A stretch of 64,000 nucleotides of DNA from Streptococcus sp. Marseille-Q0941 (GCF_943736975.1 NZ_CALSFO010000002.1:1-64000), one strand, 5' to 3'. Counted from the first letter of the stretch, positions 38,641 through 51,513 are shown. The notes: generated from the letters alone by a model not told the origin. Numbers and translations are program-made.

Positions 38641-39621
38641 ATGAAATTTTTGAAAAAAATGTTGCAAGTTGGTCTCGCAGTCTTTTTCTTTGCTTTGCTA
38701 GCGACAAATACAGTATTTGCGGATACTGCAGGTGGACAGTTTGTCGATAAGGATAATAGAAAATATTATATAAAAGATGACCATAAAGCAATCTATTGGC
38801 ATAAAATAGACGGTAAAACTTACTATTTTGGTGATAGTGGAGAAATGGTAGTTGGTTGGCAATACTTAGAAATTCCTGGGACAGGTTATCGTGATGATTT
38901 GTTTGATAATCGTCCAATCTTCGAAATTGGTCTTCAACAGAAGTGGTACTATTTTGGACAGGATGGGGTATTACAAGAATTTGTTGGCTGGCAACAATTA
39001 GAACTTAAGGATTCGTTAACTGTTGGCAAAAAACATGGTGAAGGTTTTGAACGCCCAGAAGTTCTTAAATTAGCAAACTACTACTTTAATCAAGATCATT
39101 CATTAAAAACAGGTTGGCTTTATGATAAGTCTAACTGGTATTATCTAGTTGAAACAGACATTAGCGGAGAAAGCTATCTTGGTGGGGAAAGACGTGCTAG
39201 TTGGATAAACGATGATTCAACCTGGTACTATCTAGATCCAACAACTGGTGCAATGCAAACGGGTTGGCAATATCTTGGTAACAAGTGGTACTATCTCCGT
39301 TTATCAGGAGCTATGGCAACTGGCTGGTATCAAGATGGTACAACTTGGTATTATCTTGACGCTGAAAATGGCGATATGAAGACAGGTTGGGCTTTTATCA
39401 ATGGCTATTGGTATTACCTCCGTTCATCAGGAGCTATGGCGATAGGTTGGCTTCAAGACGGCTCAACTTGGTACTACCTCAATGCAAGTAATGGCGATAT
39501 GAAGACAGGATGGTTCCAAGTTAACGGCAACTGGTACTATGCTTATAGTTCAGGTGCCTTAGCTGTGAATACAAGAGTAGATGGCTACTACGTCAACTAT
39601 AATGGCGAGTGGGTACAGTAA
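38641..39621 (+). CDS. Choline-binding surface protein
   Basis: This 326-residue secreted protein has a signal peptide (about 1-28, ending NTVFA) followed by choline-binding repeats throughout, with the GWxxxxxxWYYL pattern. The last five repeats are the most regular (STWYYLDPTTGAMQTGW and similar); earlier ones are divergent and carry insertions. It is held on the wall by phosphocholine on teichoic acids. No catalytic domain is visible, so it resembles the CbpC/CbpF/CbpJ group of pneumococcus. Which one is uncertain. The start follows GGAGGA. Confidence 0.9.
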   Translation: MKFLKKMLQVGLAVFFFALLATNTVFADTAGGQFVDKDNRKYYIKDDHKAIYWHKIDGKTYYFGDSGEMVVGWQYLEIPGTGYRDDLFDNRPIFEIGLQQKWYYFGQDGVLQEFVGWQQLELKDSLTVGKKHGEGFERPEVLKLANYYFNQDHSLKTGWLYDKSNWYYLVETDISGESYLGGERRASWINDDSTWYYLDPTTGAMQTGWQYLGNKWYYLRLSGAMATGWYQDGTTWYYLDAENGDMKTGWAFINGYWYYLRSSGAMAIGWLQDGSTWYYLNASNGDMKTGWFQVNGNWYYAYSSGALAVNTRVDGYYVNYNGEWVQ

Positions 39622-39628
39622 TGAAAAC

Positions 39629-39660
39629 AAGCGATTGTGAAGGAAACAATCGCTTTTTTT
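39629..39660 (+). terminator. Terminator of the choline-binding protein gene
   Basis: GCGATTGT/ACAATCGC stem (39631-39638/39646-39653) with seven T. Confidence 0.9.
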
Positions 39661-39743
39661 GTGAAAATATAATAAAATAGAAAGGAATAAAGTTCTAAAA
39701 TGTTATCTAGAAAAAGACGGTGTTCGTCTGATAGTAGGATTCA

Positions 39744-40622
39744 ATGACAAAAGAAGTTGGTGTCGGTCAGGCACATAGTAAAATTATTTTAATAGGGGAG
39801 CATGCAGTGGTTTATGGCTATCCAGCCATCTCTTTGCCTCTTTTAGAGGTTGAAGTGACTTGTCGGGTTGTAACGGCAACTACACCGTGGCGTCTATTTG
39901 AAGAGGACACCTTGTCGATGGCGGTCTATGCTTCTCTCGAGTATCTGAATATCAAAGAAGCGTGCATTCGTTGTCAAATTGACTCGGCTATTCCTGAAAA
40001 ACGGGGGATGGGGTCTTCAGCAGCTATTAGCATTGCAGCTATTCGTGCAGTATTTGATTATTTTGAAGCAGAACTTCCGTATGATGTGTTAGAAATCTTG
40101 GTCAATCGGGCTGAGATGATTGCCCATATGAATCCGAGTGGTTTGGATGCCAAGACCTGTCTTAGTGACCAGCCTATTCGTTTTATCAAGAATGTTGGTT
40201 TTGAAGAACTAGCCATGGACTTGTCGGCTTATCTGGTTATTGCAGATACAGGAGTCTATGGACATACTCGTGAAGCTATCCAAGTTGTACAGAGTAAGGG
40301 TAAGAATGCTTTACCTTTCTTGCATGCACTAGGAGAGTTGACCCAGCAAGCAGAAGAAGCCATAAAAACAAAAGATGCTGTGTTTCTGGGAAAAATTTTA
40401 ACAAAAGCACATGGAAATCTAAAAGAAATAGGAGTTAGTAGCCCTGAGGCAGATGCCTTGGTTGAAACTGCTCTTGACCATGGCGCTCTAGGCGCCAAGA
40501 TGAGTGGTGGTGGTCTAGGTGGTTGTATCATTACTTTGGTAGCCGACTATCCTCAAGCTCAAGATTTAGCAGAAAGATTAGAAGAGAAAGGAGCTGTTCA
40601 GACATGGATCGAAAGCCTGTAA
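39744..40622 (+). CDS. mvk: Mevalonate kinase
   Basis: This 292-residue GHMP kinase phosphorylates mevalonate, the first of three phosphorylation/decarboxylation steps to isopentenyl diphosphate. The GHMP ATP loop is KRGMGSSAAISIAAIR. The N-terminal segment AHSKIILIGEHAVVYGYPA and the C-terminal KMSGGGLGGC are typical. It is the first gene of a tightly overlapping operon (mvk-mvaD-mvaK2-fni). The following gene starts 19 bp before its end. Confidence 0.95.
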   Translation: MTKEVGVGQAHSKIILIGEHAVVYGYPAISLPLLEVEVTCRVVTATTPWRLFEEDTLSMAVYASLEYLNIKEACIRCQIDSAIPEKRGMGSSAAISIAAIRAVFDYFEAELPYDVLEILVNRAEMIAHMNPSGLDAKTCLSDQPIRFIKNVGFEELAMDLSAYLVIADTGVYGHTREAIQVVQSKGKNALPFLHALGELTQQAEEAIKTKDAVFLGKILTKAHGNLKEIGVSSPEADALVETALDHGALGAKMSGGGLGGCIITLVADYPQAQDLAERLEEKGAVQTWIESL

Positions 40623-41543
40623 CAGTATGTTCCTATGCCAATATTGCTATTATTAAATATTGGGGGAAGAAAGCAGAAAAAGAGATGGTTCCCGCGACTA
40701 GCAGTATCTCTCTGACTTTAGAAAATATGTATACGGAGACGACACTTTCTCCTTTACCAGCAGATGAAACCGCAGATACATTTTATATCAATGGTCAATT
40801 GCAAAACGAAGCAGAGCATGCCAAGATGAGTAAAATCATTGATCGCTACCGCCCTGAAGGAGCAGGTTTTGTTCGTATCGATACTAAGAACAATATGCCA
40901 ACAGCAGCAGGTCTTTCTTCGAGTTCTAGCGGTTTGTCTGCTCTGGTCAAAGCTTGTAATGCATATTTCCAGCTTGGATTGAATCGCAAAGAATTGGCTA
41001 TGGAAGCTAAGTTTGCATCGGGTTCTTCATCTCGTAGTTTTTATGGCCCCTTGGCAGCTTGGGACAAGGACAGTGGAGAGATTTATCCAGTTGAAACTGA
41101 CTTGAAACTTGCTATGATTATGTTGGTCTTGGAAGACCAAAAAAAACCAATCTCTAGTCGAGATGGGATGAAGCTCTGTGTAGAAACTTCGACGACCTTT
41201 GAAGACTGGGTTCGTCAGTCTGAACAAGACTACAAGGATATGTTGGTCTACCTCAAGGAAAATGACTTTAAGAAAGTTGGAGAATTGACAGAGAAGAACG
41301 CCCTTGCTATGCATGCTACGACAAAGACTGCCACTCCATCCTTCTCGTATCTGACAGATGCTAGTTATGAGGCTATGGATTTTGTTCGTCAGCTGAGAGA
41401 ACAAGGGGAATCTTGCTACTTTACCATGGATGCGGGCCCTAATGTCAAGGTTCTTTGTCTAGAGAAAGACTTGGACCACCTATCAGAACTCTTAGGTCAA
41501 CGCTATCGCTTGATCGTTTCAAAGACAAAGGATTTGAGCCAAG

Positions 41544-41557
<14 letters not shown>
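40604..41557 (+). CDS. mvaD: Diphosphomevalonate decarboxylase
   Basis: This 317-residue GHMP enzyme makes isopentenyl diphosphate from diphosphomevalonate. SYANIAIIKYWGKK opens the protein, and the ATP loop PTAAGLSSSSSGLSALV follows. The catalytic aspartate region is near YFTMDAGPNVKVLC. The start is ATG 40604 after AAAGGAG, inside the end of mvk; a longer upstream frame is antisensical to the mvk frame and lacks a ribosome site. Confidence 0.95.
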
Positions 41558-43536
<1,979 letters not shown>

Positions 43537-43538
43537 GG

Positions 43539-43717
43539 AGAGAGTGGGACAGAAATCGGTAATTCGTTAGAATTCGATTTCGTCGTCCCGCCTCCGCACA
43601 GTTGAGTAGGGCTGTAAAAGCTGATGAAATCAGCCTAGTAGAGCCCACTCAACCACTGCGTTTTGCTCGACAATCCAAAGACAATAAAGAGGCTAAGACT
43701 TTTGTCCTAGCCTCTTT
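43539..43717 (+). repeat. SPRITE-like intergenic repeat, copy 1 (with terminator stem)
   Basis: About 179 bp starting AGAGAGTGGGACAGAAATCG and ending with the stem AAAGAGGCTA/TAGCCTCTTT plus T-run. It contains internal inverted repeats (GCTGATGAAATCAGC, TTGAGTAGGGCT with AGCCCACTCAA). An almost identical copy lies inverted at 60179-60357. It has no ORF. The name SPRITE (terminator-like pneumococcal repeat) is from memory of the repeat class and not verified. Confidence 0.8.
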
Positions 43718-43781
43718 ATCATTCCTCAGACTGATGTGACTTTTGGGATTTGTGATACAATAAAGTAGAGAGGACGGTTAC

Positions 43782-44480
43782 ATGCGAAAATTTCAAATTT
43801 TTCTATTTATTGAAGCTTGTTTGCTGACAGGAGCTCTGATTATGATGGTATCAGAGCATTTTTCCCGTTTTCTACTGATGTTACTCTTGTTTTTACTCCT
43901 GATTCGATATTATACTGGAAAACAGGGGAATAATGTCATTTTAGTAGCAGTGAGCATCCTATTTTTCTTTATCATCATGCTCAATCCCTTTGTTATTTTA
44001 GCTATCTTTGTGGCCTTGATATACAGCCTATTTCTGCTTTATCCCATGATGAATCAGGAGAGAGAAGATACCAACCTAGTCTTTGAAGATGTCATAACTG
44101 TAAAGAGGGAGAAAAATCGCTGGTTTGGAAATCTTCATCACTTCTCAAGCTACCAGACTTGTCGTTTTGATGATATCAATCTCTTTCGACTTATGGGAAA
44201 AGATACCATTCATTTGGAGCATGTGATTTTGAGCAATCATGACAATGTCATCATCTTGAGAAAACTAGTAGGTACGACAAGAATTATCGTACCAGTAGAT
44301 GTTGAAGTCAGCCTAAGTGTCAATTCTCTGTACGGAGATTTAACCTTCTTTGACCAGCCTAAACGTGCTTTGCGTAATGAGCAATTTCATCAAGAAACCA
44401 GAGATTATCTCAAGAGTCCTAAAAGTGTGAAGATTCTTTTGACAACTATGGTTGGAGATGTTGAGGTGGTGAGAGGATGA
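43782..44480 (+). CDS. liaF: LiaF-like membrane inhibitor of the LiaSR system
   Basis: This 232-residue protein has three to four membrane segments in its first 90 residues and a beta-rich cytoplasmic C-terminal domain (from about 110) ending in [11 protein letters not shown], typical of LiaF/VraT. In Bacillus and streptococci LiaF keeps the LiaS kinase off until wall damage occurs. Its stop overlaps the liaS start by 4 bp. Confidence 0.9.
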   Translation: MRKFQIFLFIEACLLTGALIMMVSEHFSRFLLMLLLFLLLIRYYTGKQGNNVILVAVSILFFFIIMLNPFVILAIFVALIYSLFLLYPMMNQEREDTNLVFEDVITVKREKNRWFGNLHHFSSYQTCRFDDINLFRLMGKDTIHLEHVILSNHDNVIILRKLVGTTRIIVPVDVEVSLSVNSLYGDLTFFDQPKRALRNEQFHQETRDYLKSPKSVKILLTTMVGDVEVVRG

Positions 44481-45466
44481 AAAAGCAACCTTATATTTTA
44501 ATTGGGCTCACCTCTGTTCTCTTTGTTGCCTTTCTGTTTCGAAGTATTTTTAAGGTCTTGGATTTGGAATGGACTTCTCTTTTCCAAGATTTAGAGAAGA
44601 CAGAAAAAATTCTATTTCTGGCTTTGATGTTTAGTCTTGCTCTAGCCTTTTTATTAGTCCTATTTTGGAGAATGGTTGATGAAATTTCACGTAGAAAAAT
44701 CCAAGCAAATCTTAAAAATCTGCTGGCTGGTAAAGAGATTAAAAGTCTTGGGGATGCCGACTTAGACGCAAGTTTTAAAAATTTATCAGGCAAGCTTGCT
44801 TTGTTGACAGAAGCTATTCAAAAAGCAGATAATCAAGCTTTGGTCAAGGAAGAGCAGGTTATTGAAAAGGAGCGCAAGCGAATTGCGCGTGACTTGCATG
44901 ACACAGTTAGTCAGGAAATTTTTGCGGCCCATATGATCTTATCAGGACTCAGTCAACAAGCTTCCAAATTAGACAAAGAGAAGATGCAGACACAACTCCA
45001 GAGTGTGACAGCTATTTTGGAGACAGCCCAAAGAGATTTGCGTATTCTACTCTTACATTTACGACCAATCGAACTGGAACAAAAGAGTCTGGTCGAGGGG
45101 ATTCAGTTTCTTCTCAAAGAATTGGAAGAAAAAAGTGAACTCAAAGTCAGCTTTAAACATCAGGTAGACCAACTACCTAAAAAGATTGAGGAACATATCT
45201 TCCGTATCGTCCAAGAATTGATTAGTAATACGCTTCGTCATGCCCAAGCTTCTTGTCTGGATGTTTATCTTTATCAAACGGAAACAGAGTTACAGTTGAA
45301 AGTAGTGGACAATGGCAGAGGTTTCGAGCCGGCTGACGTAGATGATCTGAGCTATGGACTACGGAATATTAAAGAACGTGTGGAAGATATGGCAGGAAGC
45401 ATCCAACTATTAACAGCACCAAAGCAGGGTTTGGCAGTGGATATCCGCATCCCCTTGATTGACTAA
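44477..45466 (+). CDS. liaS: LiaS sensor histidine kinase
   Basis: This 329-residue kinase has two membrane segments (about 5-25 and 43-66) with a very short outside loop, as in intramembrane-sensing kinases. The phosphorylated histidine is H141 in [13 protein letters not shown] (HisKA_3). The ATPase domain has the N box [12 protein letters not shown] and the G box DNGRGFEP. With LiaR it responds to lipid II-binding antibiotics and other envelope stress (pneumococcal TCS03). Confidence 0.93.
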   Translation: MKKQPYILIGLTSVLFVAFLFRSIFKVLDLEWTSLFQDLEKTEKILFLALMFSLALAFLLVLFWRMVDEISRRKIQANLKNLLAGKEIKSLGDADLDASFKNLSGKLALLTEAIQKADNQALVKEEQVIEKERKRIARDLHDTVSQEIFAAHMILSGLSQQASKLDKEKMQTQLQSVTAILETAQRDLRILLLHLRPIELEQKSLVEGIQFLLKELEEKSELKVSFKHQVDQLPKKIEEHIFRIVQELISNTLRHAQASCLDVYLYQTETELQLKVVDNGRGFEPADVDDLSYGLRNIKERVEDMAGSIQLLTAPKQGLAVDIRIPLID

Positions 45467-45480
45467 CAAAAGGAAATAAA

Positions 45481-46113
45481 ATGAAACTATTATTAGTAGA
45501 TGACCACCAAATGGTGCGTCTTGGTTTAAAAAGTTATTTTGAATTACAAGATGGTGTAGAAGTTGTTGGAGAGGCAACTAATGGAGCCGAAGGAATTGCA
45601 ATGGCTTTAGATCTTCGCCCCGATGTGATTGTGATGGATATTGTGATGCCAGAAGTCAACGGGATTGACGCAACACTAGCTATTCTCAAAGAATGGCCAG
45701 AGGCTAAAATCTTGATTGTATCATCTTATCTAGACAATGAAAAAATTATGCCAGTTTTAAATGCTGGTGCGAAAGGCTATATGCTCAAGACATCAAGTGC
45801 TGATGAATTGTTCCATGCTGTTCAAAAGGTAGCGGCTGGAGAGCTAGCCATTGAACAAGAAGTGAGTAAGAAAGTAGAATACCACCGCAATCATATGGAA
45901 CTTCATGAAGAATTAACTGCGCGTGAACGGGAGGTTCTTCAATTAATCGCCAAGGGCTATGAAAATCAGCGTATTGCTGATGAATTGTTCATCTCCCTCA
46001 AGACAGTTAAAACCCATGTTTCTAATATTCTTGCAAAACTGGAAGTTAGTGATCGTACCCAGGCAGCTGTCTATGCCTTTCAACATCATTTGGTAGGTCC
46101 GGATGAATTTTAG
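45481..46113 (+). CDS. liaR: LiaR response regulator
   Basis: This 210-residue NarL/FixJ-family regulator has an intact receiver: D8/D9 in VDDHQ, phosphoacceptor D53 ([15 protein letters not shown]), and a conserved lysine in KGYMLK. The LuxR-type helix-turn-helix covers about 145-205 ([26 protein letters not shown]). It completes the liaFSR operon, 14 bp after liaS. Confidence 0.94.
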   Translation: MKLLLVDDHQMVRLGLKSYFELQDGVEVVGEATNGAEGIAMALDLRPDVIVMDIVMPEVNGIDATLAILKEWPEAKILIVSSYLDNEKIMPVLNAGAKGYMLKTSSADELFHAVQKVAAGELAIEQEVSKKVEYHRNHMELHEELTAREREVLQLIAKGYENQRIADELFISLKTVKTHVSNILAKLEVSDRTQAAVYAFQHHLVGPDEF

Positions 46114-46160
46114 GGGACATCGAATGTAACTGAAGCATGGACGAAAAGCGCATCCATTAC

Positions 46161-46190
46161 TTGAAAAAATTCGCTACTATATGGTATAAT
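46161..46190 (+). promoter_or_regulatory. Promoter of tig
   Basis: TTGAAA (46161-46166) and an extended -10, TGG-TATAAT (46182-46190), lie 36 bp before the start codon. Confidence 0.82.
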
Positions 46191-46225
46191 GGACTGTATT
46201 AAAAATTTTAAGGAGAAATGACAGA

Positions 46226-47509
46226 ATGTCTGTATCATTTGAAAACAAAGAAACAAACCGTGGTGTCTTGACTTTCACTATCTCTCAAGACCAAATCAAA
46301 CCAGAATTGGACCGTGTATTTAACTCAGTAAAGAAAACTCTTAACGTTCCCGGTTTCCGTAAAGGTCACCTTCCACGTCCTATCTTCGACCAAAAATTTG
46401 GTGAAGAAGCACTTTACCAAGATGCATTGAACGCTCTTTTGCCAGACGCTTATGAAGCAGCTGTTAAAGAAGCTGGTCTTGAAGTTGTTGCACAACCAAA
46501 AATTGACGTAACTTCTATGGAAAAAGGTCAAGATTGGGTTATCACTGCTGAAGTTGTTACAAAACCTGAAGTAAAATTGGGTGCATACAAAAACCTTGAA
46601 GTATCAGTTGATGTAGATAAAGAAGTAACTGACGCTGATGTTGAAGAGCGTATCGAACGTGAACGCAACAACTTGGCTGAATTGGTGATCAAAGAAGGTG
46701 CTGCTGAAAACGGCGACACTGTTGTAATCGACTTTGTTGGTTCTATCGACGGTGTTGAATTTGACGGTGGAAAAGGTGAAAACTTCTCACTTGGACTTGG
46801 TTCAGGTCAATTCATCCCTGGTTTCGAAGACCAATTGGTTGGACACTCAGCTGGTGAAACTGTTGACGTTATCGTAACATTCCCAGAAGACTACCAAGCA
46901 GAAGACCTTGCTGGTAAAGAAGCTAAATTCGTAACAACGATCCACGAAGTTAAAGCTAAAGAAGTTCCAGCTCTTGACGATGAACTTGCAAAAGATATCG
47001 ATGAAGAAGTTGAAACTCTTGATGAATTGAAAGAAAAATACCGTAAAGAATTGGCTGCTGCTAAGGAAGAAGCATACACTGATGCTGTTGAAGGTGCAGC
47101 AATCGATAAAGCAGTTGAAAATGCTGAAATTGTAGAACTTCCAGAAGAAATGATTCACGAAGAAGTTCACCGCTCAGTAAATGAGTTCCTTGGAAACTTG
47201 CAACGTCAAGGTATCAACCCAGACATGTACTTCCAAATCACTGGAACTACTCAAGAGGACCTTCACAAACAATACGAAGCAGAAGCTGAGTCACGCACGA
47301 AGACGAACCTTGTTATCGAAGCAGTTGCGAAGGCTGAAGGATTTGACGCTACTGAAGAAGAAATCCAAAAAGAAATCGAGCAATTGGCTGCAGATTACAA
47401 CATGGAAGTTGCTCAAGTACAAAGCTTGCTTTCAGCAGATATGTTGAAACACGATATCACAATCAAGAAAGCTGTTGAATTGATCACAAGCACTGCAACA
47501 GTAAAATAA
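46226..47509 (+). CDS. tig: Trigger factor (ribosome-associated chaperone)
   Basis: This 427-residue protein folds nascent chains at the ribosome exit. The ribosome-binding signature in the N-domain is [13 protein letters not shown] (about 42-55; family GFRxGKxP). The FKBP-type prolyl isomerase domain (about 160-245) includes [21 protein letters not shown] long helical C-terminal domain follows. AAGGAG precedes the ATG. Codon bias is strong. Confidence 0.97.
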   Translation: MSVSFENKETNRGVLTFTISQDQIKPELDRVFNSVKKTLNVPGFRKGHLPRPIFDQKFGEEALYQDALNALLPDAYEAAVKEAGLEVVAQPKIDVTSMEKGQDWVITAEVVTKPEVKLGAYKNLEVSVDVDKEVTDADVEERIERERNNLAELVIKEGAAENGDTVVIDFVGSIDGVEFDGGKGENFSLGLGSGQFIPGFEDQLVGHSAGETVDVIVTFPEDYQAEDLAGKEAKFVTTIHEVKAKEVPALDDELAKDIDEEVETLDELKEKYRKELAAAKEEAYTDAVEGAAIDKAVENAEIVELPEEMIHEEVHRSVNEFLGNLQRQGINPDMYFQITGTTQEDLHKQYEAEAESRTKTNLVIEAVAKAEGFDATEEEIQKEIEQLAADYNMEVAQVQSLLSADMLKHDITIKKAVELITSTATVK

Positions 47510-47525
47510 TCTTAAAAGATAAAAA

Positions 47526-47549
47526 GCCCACCTGATTAGGTGGGTTTTC
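47526..47549. terminator. Terminator between tig and recD2
   Basis: CCCACCT/AGGTGGG with loop GATT, flanked by A5 and T4, can serve both converging genes. Confidence 0.87.
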
Positions 47550-47556
47550 TGCTGGT

Positions 47557-49923
47557 CTATTTTCCAAAAATCTCTTTGAGGTCCGCATCTGTAATCCCAA
47601 TCATAGCTGGGATGCTTGACCAGTTTTCCTCGGTGAGGATGTAGGATAGAGGAGCTCCCTCTCGATTTGTTGTTTCAGTTGGGGCTGGGTTGGTTTGGTT
47701 AGTGGCTTCGACCAGATCCTGAAAACGCTCAATCAGATAGGTCTTGCGAGCAGTTCCGATATGTTTGACTGCGTAGTCAAAGGCCTGTAATTCACCAAGA
47801 AGGATGAGCTTGCTCTTGGCCCGTGTAATAGCTGTGTAGATGAGATTGCGTTCCAGCATGCGCTTGCTAGCACTGGTAATTGGAAGAATCACAACTGGAA
47901 ACTCACTACCTTGTGACTTATGGATACTCATGGCATAAGCAAGACGAATCTTGTACCACTCATTTCGAGGATAGGAAATCTCGTTTCCATCAAAGTCAAT
48001 CATCATTTCATCTTGTTTGGATTCGGTGTATTTAGCAGGAATCAGGTCCGTGATGTAGCCTAGGTCTCCGTTAAAGACGTTGACTTCTGCATCGTTGACC
48101 AGATGAATGACCTTATCTCCGGTGCGATACTGAAACTGGCTTGCTTCAAAACTAATCTGTCCCTTTTGAAGAGGATTAAGCAGTTCTTGCATGAGTTGAT
48201 TGATGGCATCGATTCCTGCTGCACCACGATACATAGGAGCCAGAACTTGGATGTCTCGAGCAGGGATGCCACTTCTAATGGCAGCGTCTAGGATTTTTTC
48301 AATGGTAGCAGGGATATGATTACTAGAGATTTCAAAGTAGGAACGGTCTGCTTTTTTCTGAGTGAAATCTGCAGGCAAAATTCCCTGGCGAATCTGACTA
48401 GCAAGAGTAACAATGGTTGATTCTTCACTCTGACGATAAATTCGTTCCAAACGCGTTTGCGGGATACTTGGAATCTGGAGTAAGTCAGCCAGAACTTGAC
48501 CAGGTCTCACTGATGGCAACTGATCACTATCTCCAACGATGAGAATCTTACTATTAGAGGAGATGTTTGAGAAGAGTTGATTGGCTAACCAGGTATCTAC
48601 CATGGAAAACTCATCTACGATGATAAAGTCAGCATCTAGATAATCTTCCAAATGGCTAGTGTCGTCGTCTCCAGTCATCCCCAAGTGGCGGTGAATGGTT
48701 GCACTAGGCAAGCCTGTCAGTTCATTCATGCGTCGTGCTGCACGACCAGTCGGAGCAGCTAGGAGAATCGGTAGACTACTTTTCTTTCTAAGGTCCAGTC
48801 CCTCTAATAGAGCATAGACAGCAATAATACCATTGATCACAGTGGTTTTACCCGTACCAGGTCCACCTGTCAGGATAAAGACCTTGTTTTGGATAGCATC
48901 GCAGATGGCCTGTTTTTGAATGGTATCGTATTGAATGCCTAATTCTTCCTCAACCCTTACGATACGCTCCTGAATGATTTCGGTTTCGTGTTGTTCGCTT
49001 TCTTTTTTTTCAAGGATACGAATGAGGTGATTATGAATCCCTTCTTCTGCAAAAAAGAGACTGTTTTCAAAGATTTTAGTGTCAACCTGTTGAACTTTTT
49101 CTTCTTCTATGAGATTAGACAATTCTTGAGCAAGTTGACTTGGTTCCAGTTCTACAGGACGTGAGGATTCCAGTAGATTTAGAGTCTTTTCTAATAAGTC
49201 TCTAGCTTCAACATAAGTATCTCCACTTTCCATACAAGCGTTTAAAAGGCTATGAATGAGTCCTGCTCGGAAACGTTCGGGGGCCTGACTTTCAATGCCC
49301 AATTCTTGTGCTAATTGGTCAGCGATGGTAAAGCCCAAACCTTTGATATCCTCTACTAACTGATAAGGATAATTTTCAACAATATCGATGGTTTCCTCTT
49401 TATAAGTATCCTGAATTTGAATAGCTAATTTATTTGGAATCCCGTAGTTAGCAAGTTTGGCCAAGACCATTTCTGTACCGTAGTTGAGGCGGAGGGTAGA
49501 AACGAAGGCCTCACGATTTTTGGAAGATAGACCTGAGATGGTTTGAAGTTTCTCGGGGTGCTCCAGAATTTCATCGATGGTATTGTCTCCGTAGAGTTCC
49601 ACAATCTTTTGGGCGGTTTTAAGACCAATTCCTTTGAAATGGCTACTTGAGAAATACTTGACTAATCCTTTACTAGTTGGCTTTGCTCGTTCGTAGCGAG
49701 TGATTTGGAGTTGTTCCCCGTATTTGGAGTGTTGGACAATCTGCCCCCAAAAAGTGTATTCCTCTCCCTCAATGACATCAGCCATGGTTCCTGTAACAAT
49801 GATCTCAAAATCATCATAGTTTTCGGCATTGGTATCCTCGATATCTAAAAGGAGAATACGGTAAAAGTTGCTGATATTTTCAAAAATAATACGTTCAATC
49901 GTACCTGTAAAATAAACTTCCAT
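47557..49923 (-). CDS. recD2: RecD2-type ATP-dependent DNA helicase
   Basis: This 788-residue SF1B helicase unwinds DNA 5' to 3' and works in repair outside the RecBCD complex. It has an N-terminal OB-fold, helix-hairpin-helix segments (about 90-200), Walker A GGPGTGKTT (about 352-360), Walker B DEFSMVD and the C-terminal UvrD-like motif YAMSIHKSQGSEFPVV. A Pro/Thr-rich tail with a short conserved end follows. Length is normal for the YrrC group. Confidence 0.94.
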   Translation of the reverse strand: MEVYFTGTIERIIFENISNFYRILLLDIEDTNAENYDDFEIIVTGTMADVIEGEEYTFWGQIVQHSKYGEQLQITRYERAKPTSKGLVKYFSSSHFKGIGLKTAQKIVELYGDNTIDEILEHPEKLQTISGLSSKNREAFVSTLRLNYGTEMVLAKLANYGIPNKLAIQIQDTYKEETIDIVENYPYQLVEDIKGLGFTIADQLAQELGIESQAPERFRAGLIHSLLNACMESGDTYVEARDLLEKTLNLLESSRPVELEPSQLAQELSNLIEEEKVQQVDTKIFENSLFFAEEGIHNHLIRILEKKESEQHETEIIQERIVRVEEELGIQYDTIQKQAICDAIQNKVFILTGGPGTGKTTVINGIIAVYALLEGLDLRKKSSLPILLAAPTGRAARRMNELTGLPSATIHRHLGMTGDDDTSHLEDYLDADFIIVDEFSMVDTWLANQLFSNISSNSKILIVGDSDQLPSVRPGQVLADLLQIPSIPQTRLERIYRQSEESTIVTLASQIRQGILPADFTQKKADRSYFEISSNHIPATIEKILDAAIRSGIPARDIQVLAPMYRGAAGIDAINQLMQELLNPLQKGQISFEASQFQYRTGDKVIHLVNDAEVNVFNGDLGYITDLIPAKYTESKQDEMMIDFDGNEISYPRNEWYKIRLAYAMSIHKSQGSEFPVVILPITSASKRMLERNLIYTAITRAKSKLILLGELQAFDYAVKHIGTARKTYLIERFQDLVEATNQTNPAPTETTNREGAPLSYILTEENWSSIPAMIGITDADLKEIFGK

Positions 49924-49967
49924 ATAATTCCTTTACATTCATGAATGAGAGCAAATCATTCAGAATA

Positions 49968-50010
49968 GAATGAGAAGAGGCTGAGATTTAGTTTTCTCGG
50001 CCTCTTAGTG
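49968..50010 (-). terminator. Terminator-like stem after lepB
   Basis: AAGAGGC-GAG and CTC-GCCTCTT form an interrupted stem of about 11 bp between lepB and recD2. It has no clear T-run on the minus strand, so termination is uncertain. Confidence 0.5.
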
Positions 50011-50013
50011 TTC

Positions 50014-50628
50014 TTAAACTGTACCAATACGTTTGAGTGGCCAGAAGCGGAATTTAGCCTCTCCGATGATATCTTTTGCTTTAAAGGTACCAACATGTCG
50101 GCTATCACTAGATACTAGACGGTCATCACCAAGTAGAAGATATTGTCCCTCTGGAACAGTGAAGGTAAAGCTAGTATTGAAATTAACATCTAAGGTAAAT
50201 GCATTAGCTTTTTTGGCAAGACTTCTGAAATATTCGCCTTTTTTGCCATCCCAGCTATCTCCAGTATAGGTGGATTGAAGTTTATCCTCTTTAAAACGTT
50301 TGAGGTAATCTGCTAAATAAGGCTCATCAGTTTCTTGATCGTTGACATAGAGTTTATCATTTTCGTAACGGATGGTATCACCTGGCAATCCGATAACCCG
50401 TTTCACAATATCTTTATTCCCCTCATCTTCATGAGCGACAACAATATCAAAGCGATCAATAGGGAGATGTTTGACAACAAAGAGAATTTCTCCATCAGCT
50501 AGAGTAGGATCCATAGAGTGTCCTTCTACACGGACATTGCTCCAGAGAAAGAGACGGCTGAGACCCACTAAGGCAATAATCAGGAAGAAAACTCCCCACT
50601 CTCTTATAAACGATTTTAAATATTTCAT
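50014..50628 (-). CDS. lepB: Signal peptidase I
   Basis: This 204-residue membrane-anchored protease removes signal peptides from secreted proteins. The membrane anchor lies at about 10-28. The catalytic Ser38 is in VEGHSMDPTL and the general-base Lys76 in DIVKRVIGLPGD. The C-terminal box LLGDDRLVSSDSRHVG is also typical. It follows rnhC by only 9 bp on the same strand, so the two are one operon. Confidence 0.96.
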   Translation of the reverse strand: MKYLKSFIREWGVFFLIIALVGLSRLFLWSNVRVEGHSMDPTLADGEILFVVKHLPIDRFDIVVAHEDEGNKDIVKRVIGLPGDTIRYENDKLYVNDQETDEPYLADYLKRFKEDKLQSTYTGDSWDGKKGEYFRSLAKKANAFTLDVNFNTSFTFTVPEGQYLLLGDDRLVSSDSRHVGTFKAKDIIGEAKFRFWPLKRIGTV

Positions 50629-50637
50629 GGTATACCT

Positions 50638-51513
50638 CTATAGAAGTTTTTTGGCTTTTTCAGTGTTTTTAAAATGCAGTTTGGCGCAGAAGTTGAGCCC
50701 CTTCATGCCATATGCTTGAAGGATTTGGCTAGCCACCTTGTCAGAAGCCGTTCCAGCACCACTTGGAAGTTGATAGCCCAGCTCTTTGCCTAGATTTTCA
50801 AGATTTTCTAGGAAGAGATCACGCGCGATGATGGAGCTAACAGCAACAGCCAAGTATTTGCCCTCAGCTTTTTCCTCTAGCGTGACTGGATTGGGAAAAT
50901 GGTTGGCTTCATTTTTTAAATACTTTTCATAATTTTGTAAGCTGGTAAAGGCGTCGATAACAATTTTCTCAGGCTCAACACCCTTTTGAAGAAGGAGAAA
51001 AATCGCTTGATTGTGTAAGGCAACCTTTACAGAAACAGCATTGTAGCGTTCGCCAATGACTTCATTATATTTACTCGGAGAAAGCAGTAGTGCTTGATGT
51101 TGGATTTTTTCCTTCAGAAGTGGAGCAAGCTGACGAATCTTTTGGTCAGTCAGTGTTTTGGAATCCCCAACTCCGAGTTTTCTTAAAAAATCATGCTGGT
51201 CAGGAGTCACAAATGACGCCACTACAGCGAGCCCACCGAAGTAAGAACCATTTCCGACTTCATCTGTTCCGATTAAGGGGAATTTTTGCCCGCTAGTAAC
51301 TTGCGCTACTTGATAACCAAAAAAGCTGGCATAGCTTTCAGCAGCTTCTCCTTGCAAGAGGACTTTCCCAGATGTATAGACAGAAACACTGGCTTGAGGA
51401 AGCTTGAAAAAGTAGCGAATATATGGGTTTTTACTTGGAGTGAGGGCTTTTTCATGCTTTTGAACAAAAGCTTGAATGTCTTTTTCACTCGGTGTTAATG
51501 TGATACTTGCCAT
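50638..51513 (-). CDS. rnhC: Ribonuclease HIII
   Basis: This 291-residue nuclease degrades RNA in RNA-DNA hybrids. An N-terminal TBP-like substrate-binding domain (about 1-75) precedes the catalytic core. Metal ligands D84 and E85 lie in [15 protein letters not shown]. The rest of the type II RNase H fold includes the [11 protein letters not shown] helix. The N-terminal domain distinguishes it from RNase HII. It is co-transcribed with lepB and diverges from the zapA-like gene. Confidence 0.95.
   Translation of the reverse strand: MASITLTPSEKDIQAFVQKHEKALTPSKNPYIRYFFKLPQASVSVYTSGKVLLQGEAAESYASFFGYQVAQVTSGQKFPLIGTDEVGNGSYFGGLAVVASFVTPDQHDFLRKLGVGDSKTLTDQKIRQLAPLLKEKIQHQALLLSPSKYNEVIGERYNAVSVKVALHNQAIFLLLQKGVEPEKIVIDAFTSLQNYEKYLKNEANHFPNPVTLEEKAEGKYLAVAVSSIIARDLFLENLENLGKELGYQLPSGAGTASDKVASQILQAYGMKGLNFCAKLHFKNTEKAKKLL

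Noticed and set aside
43539-43717. Insertion sequence
   Set aside because: No ORF, no transposase and no target duplication visible; size and hairpins fit a small non-coding repeat.
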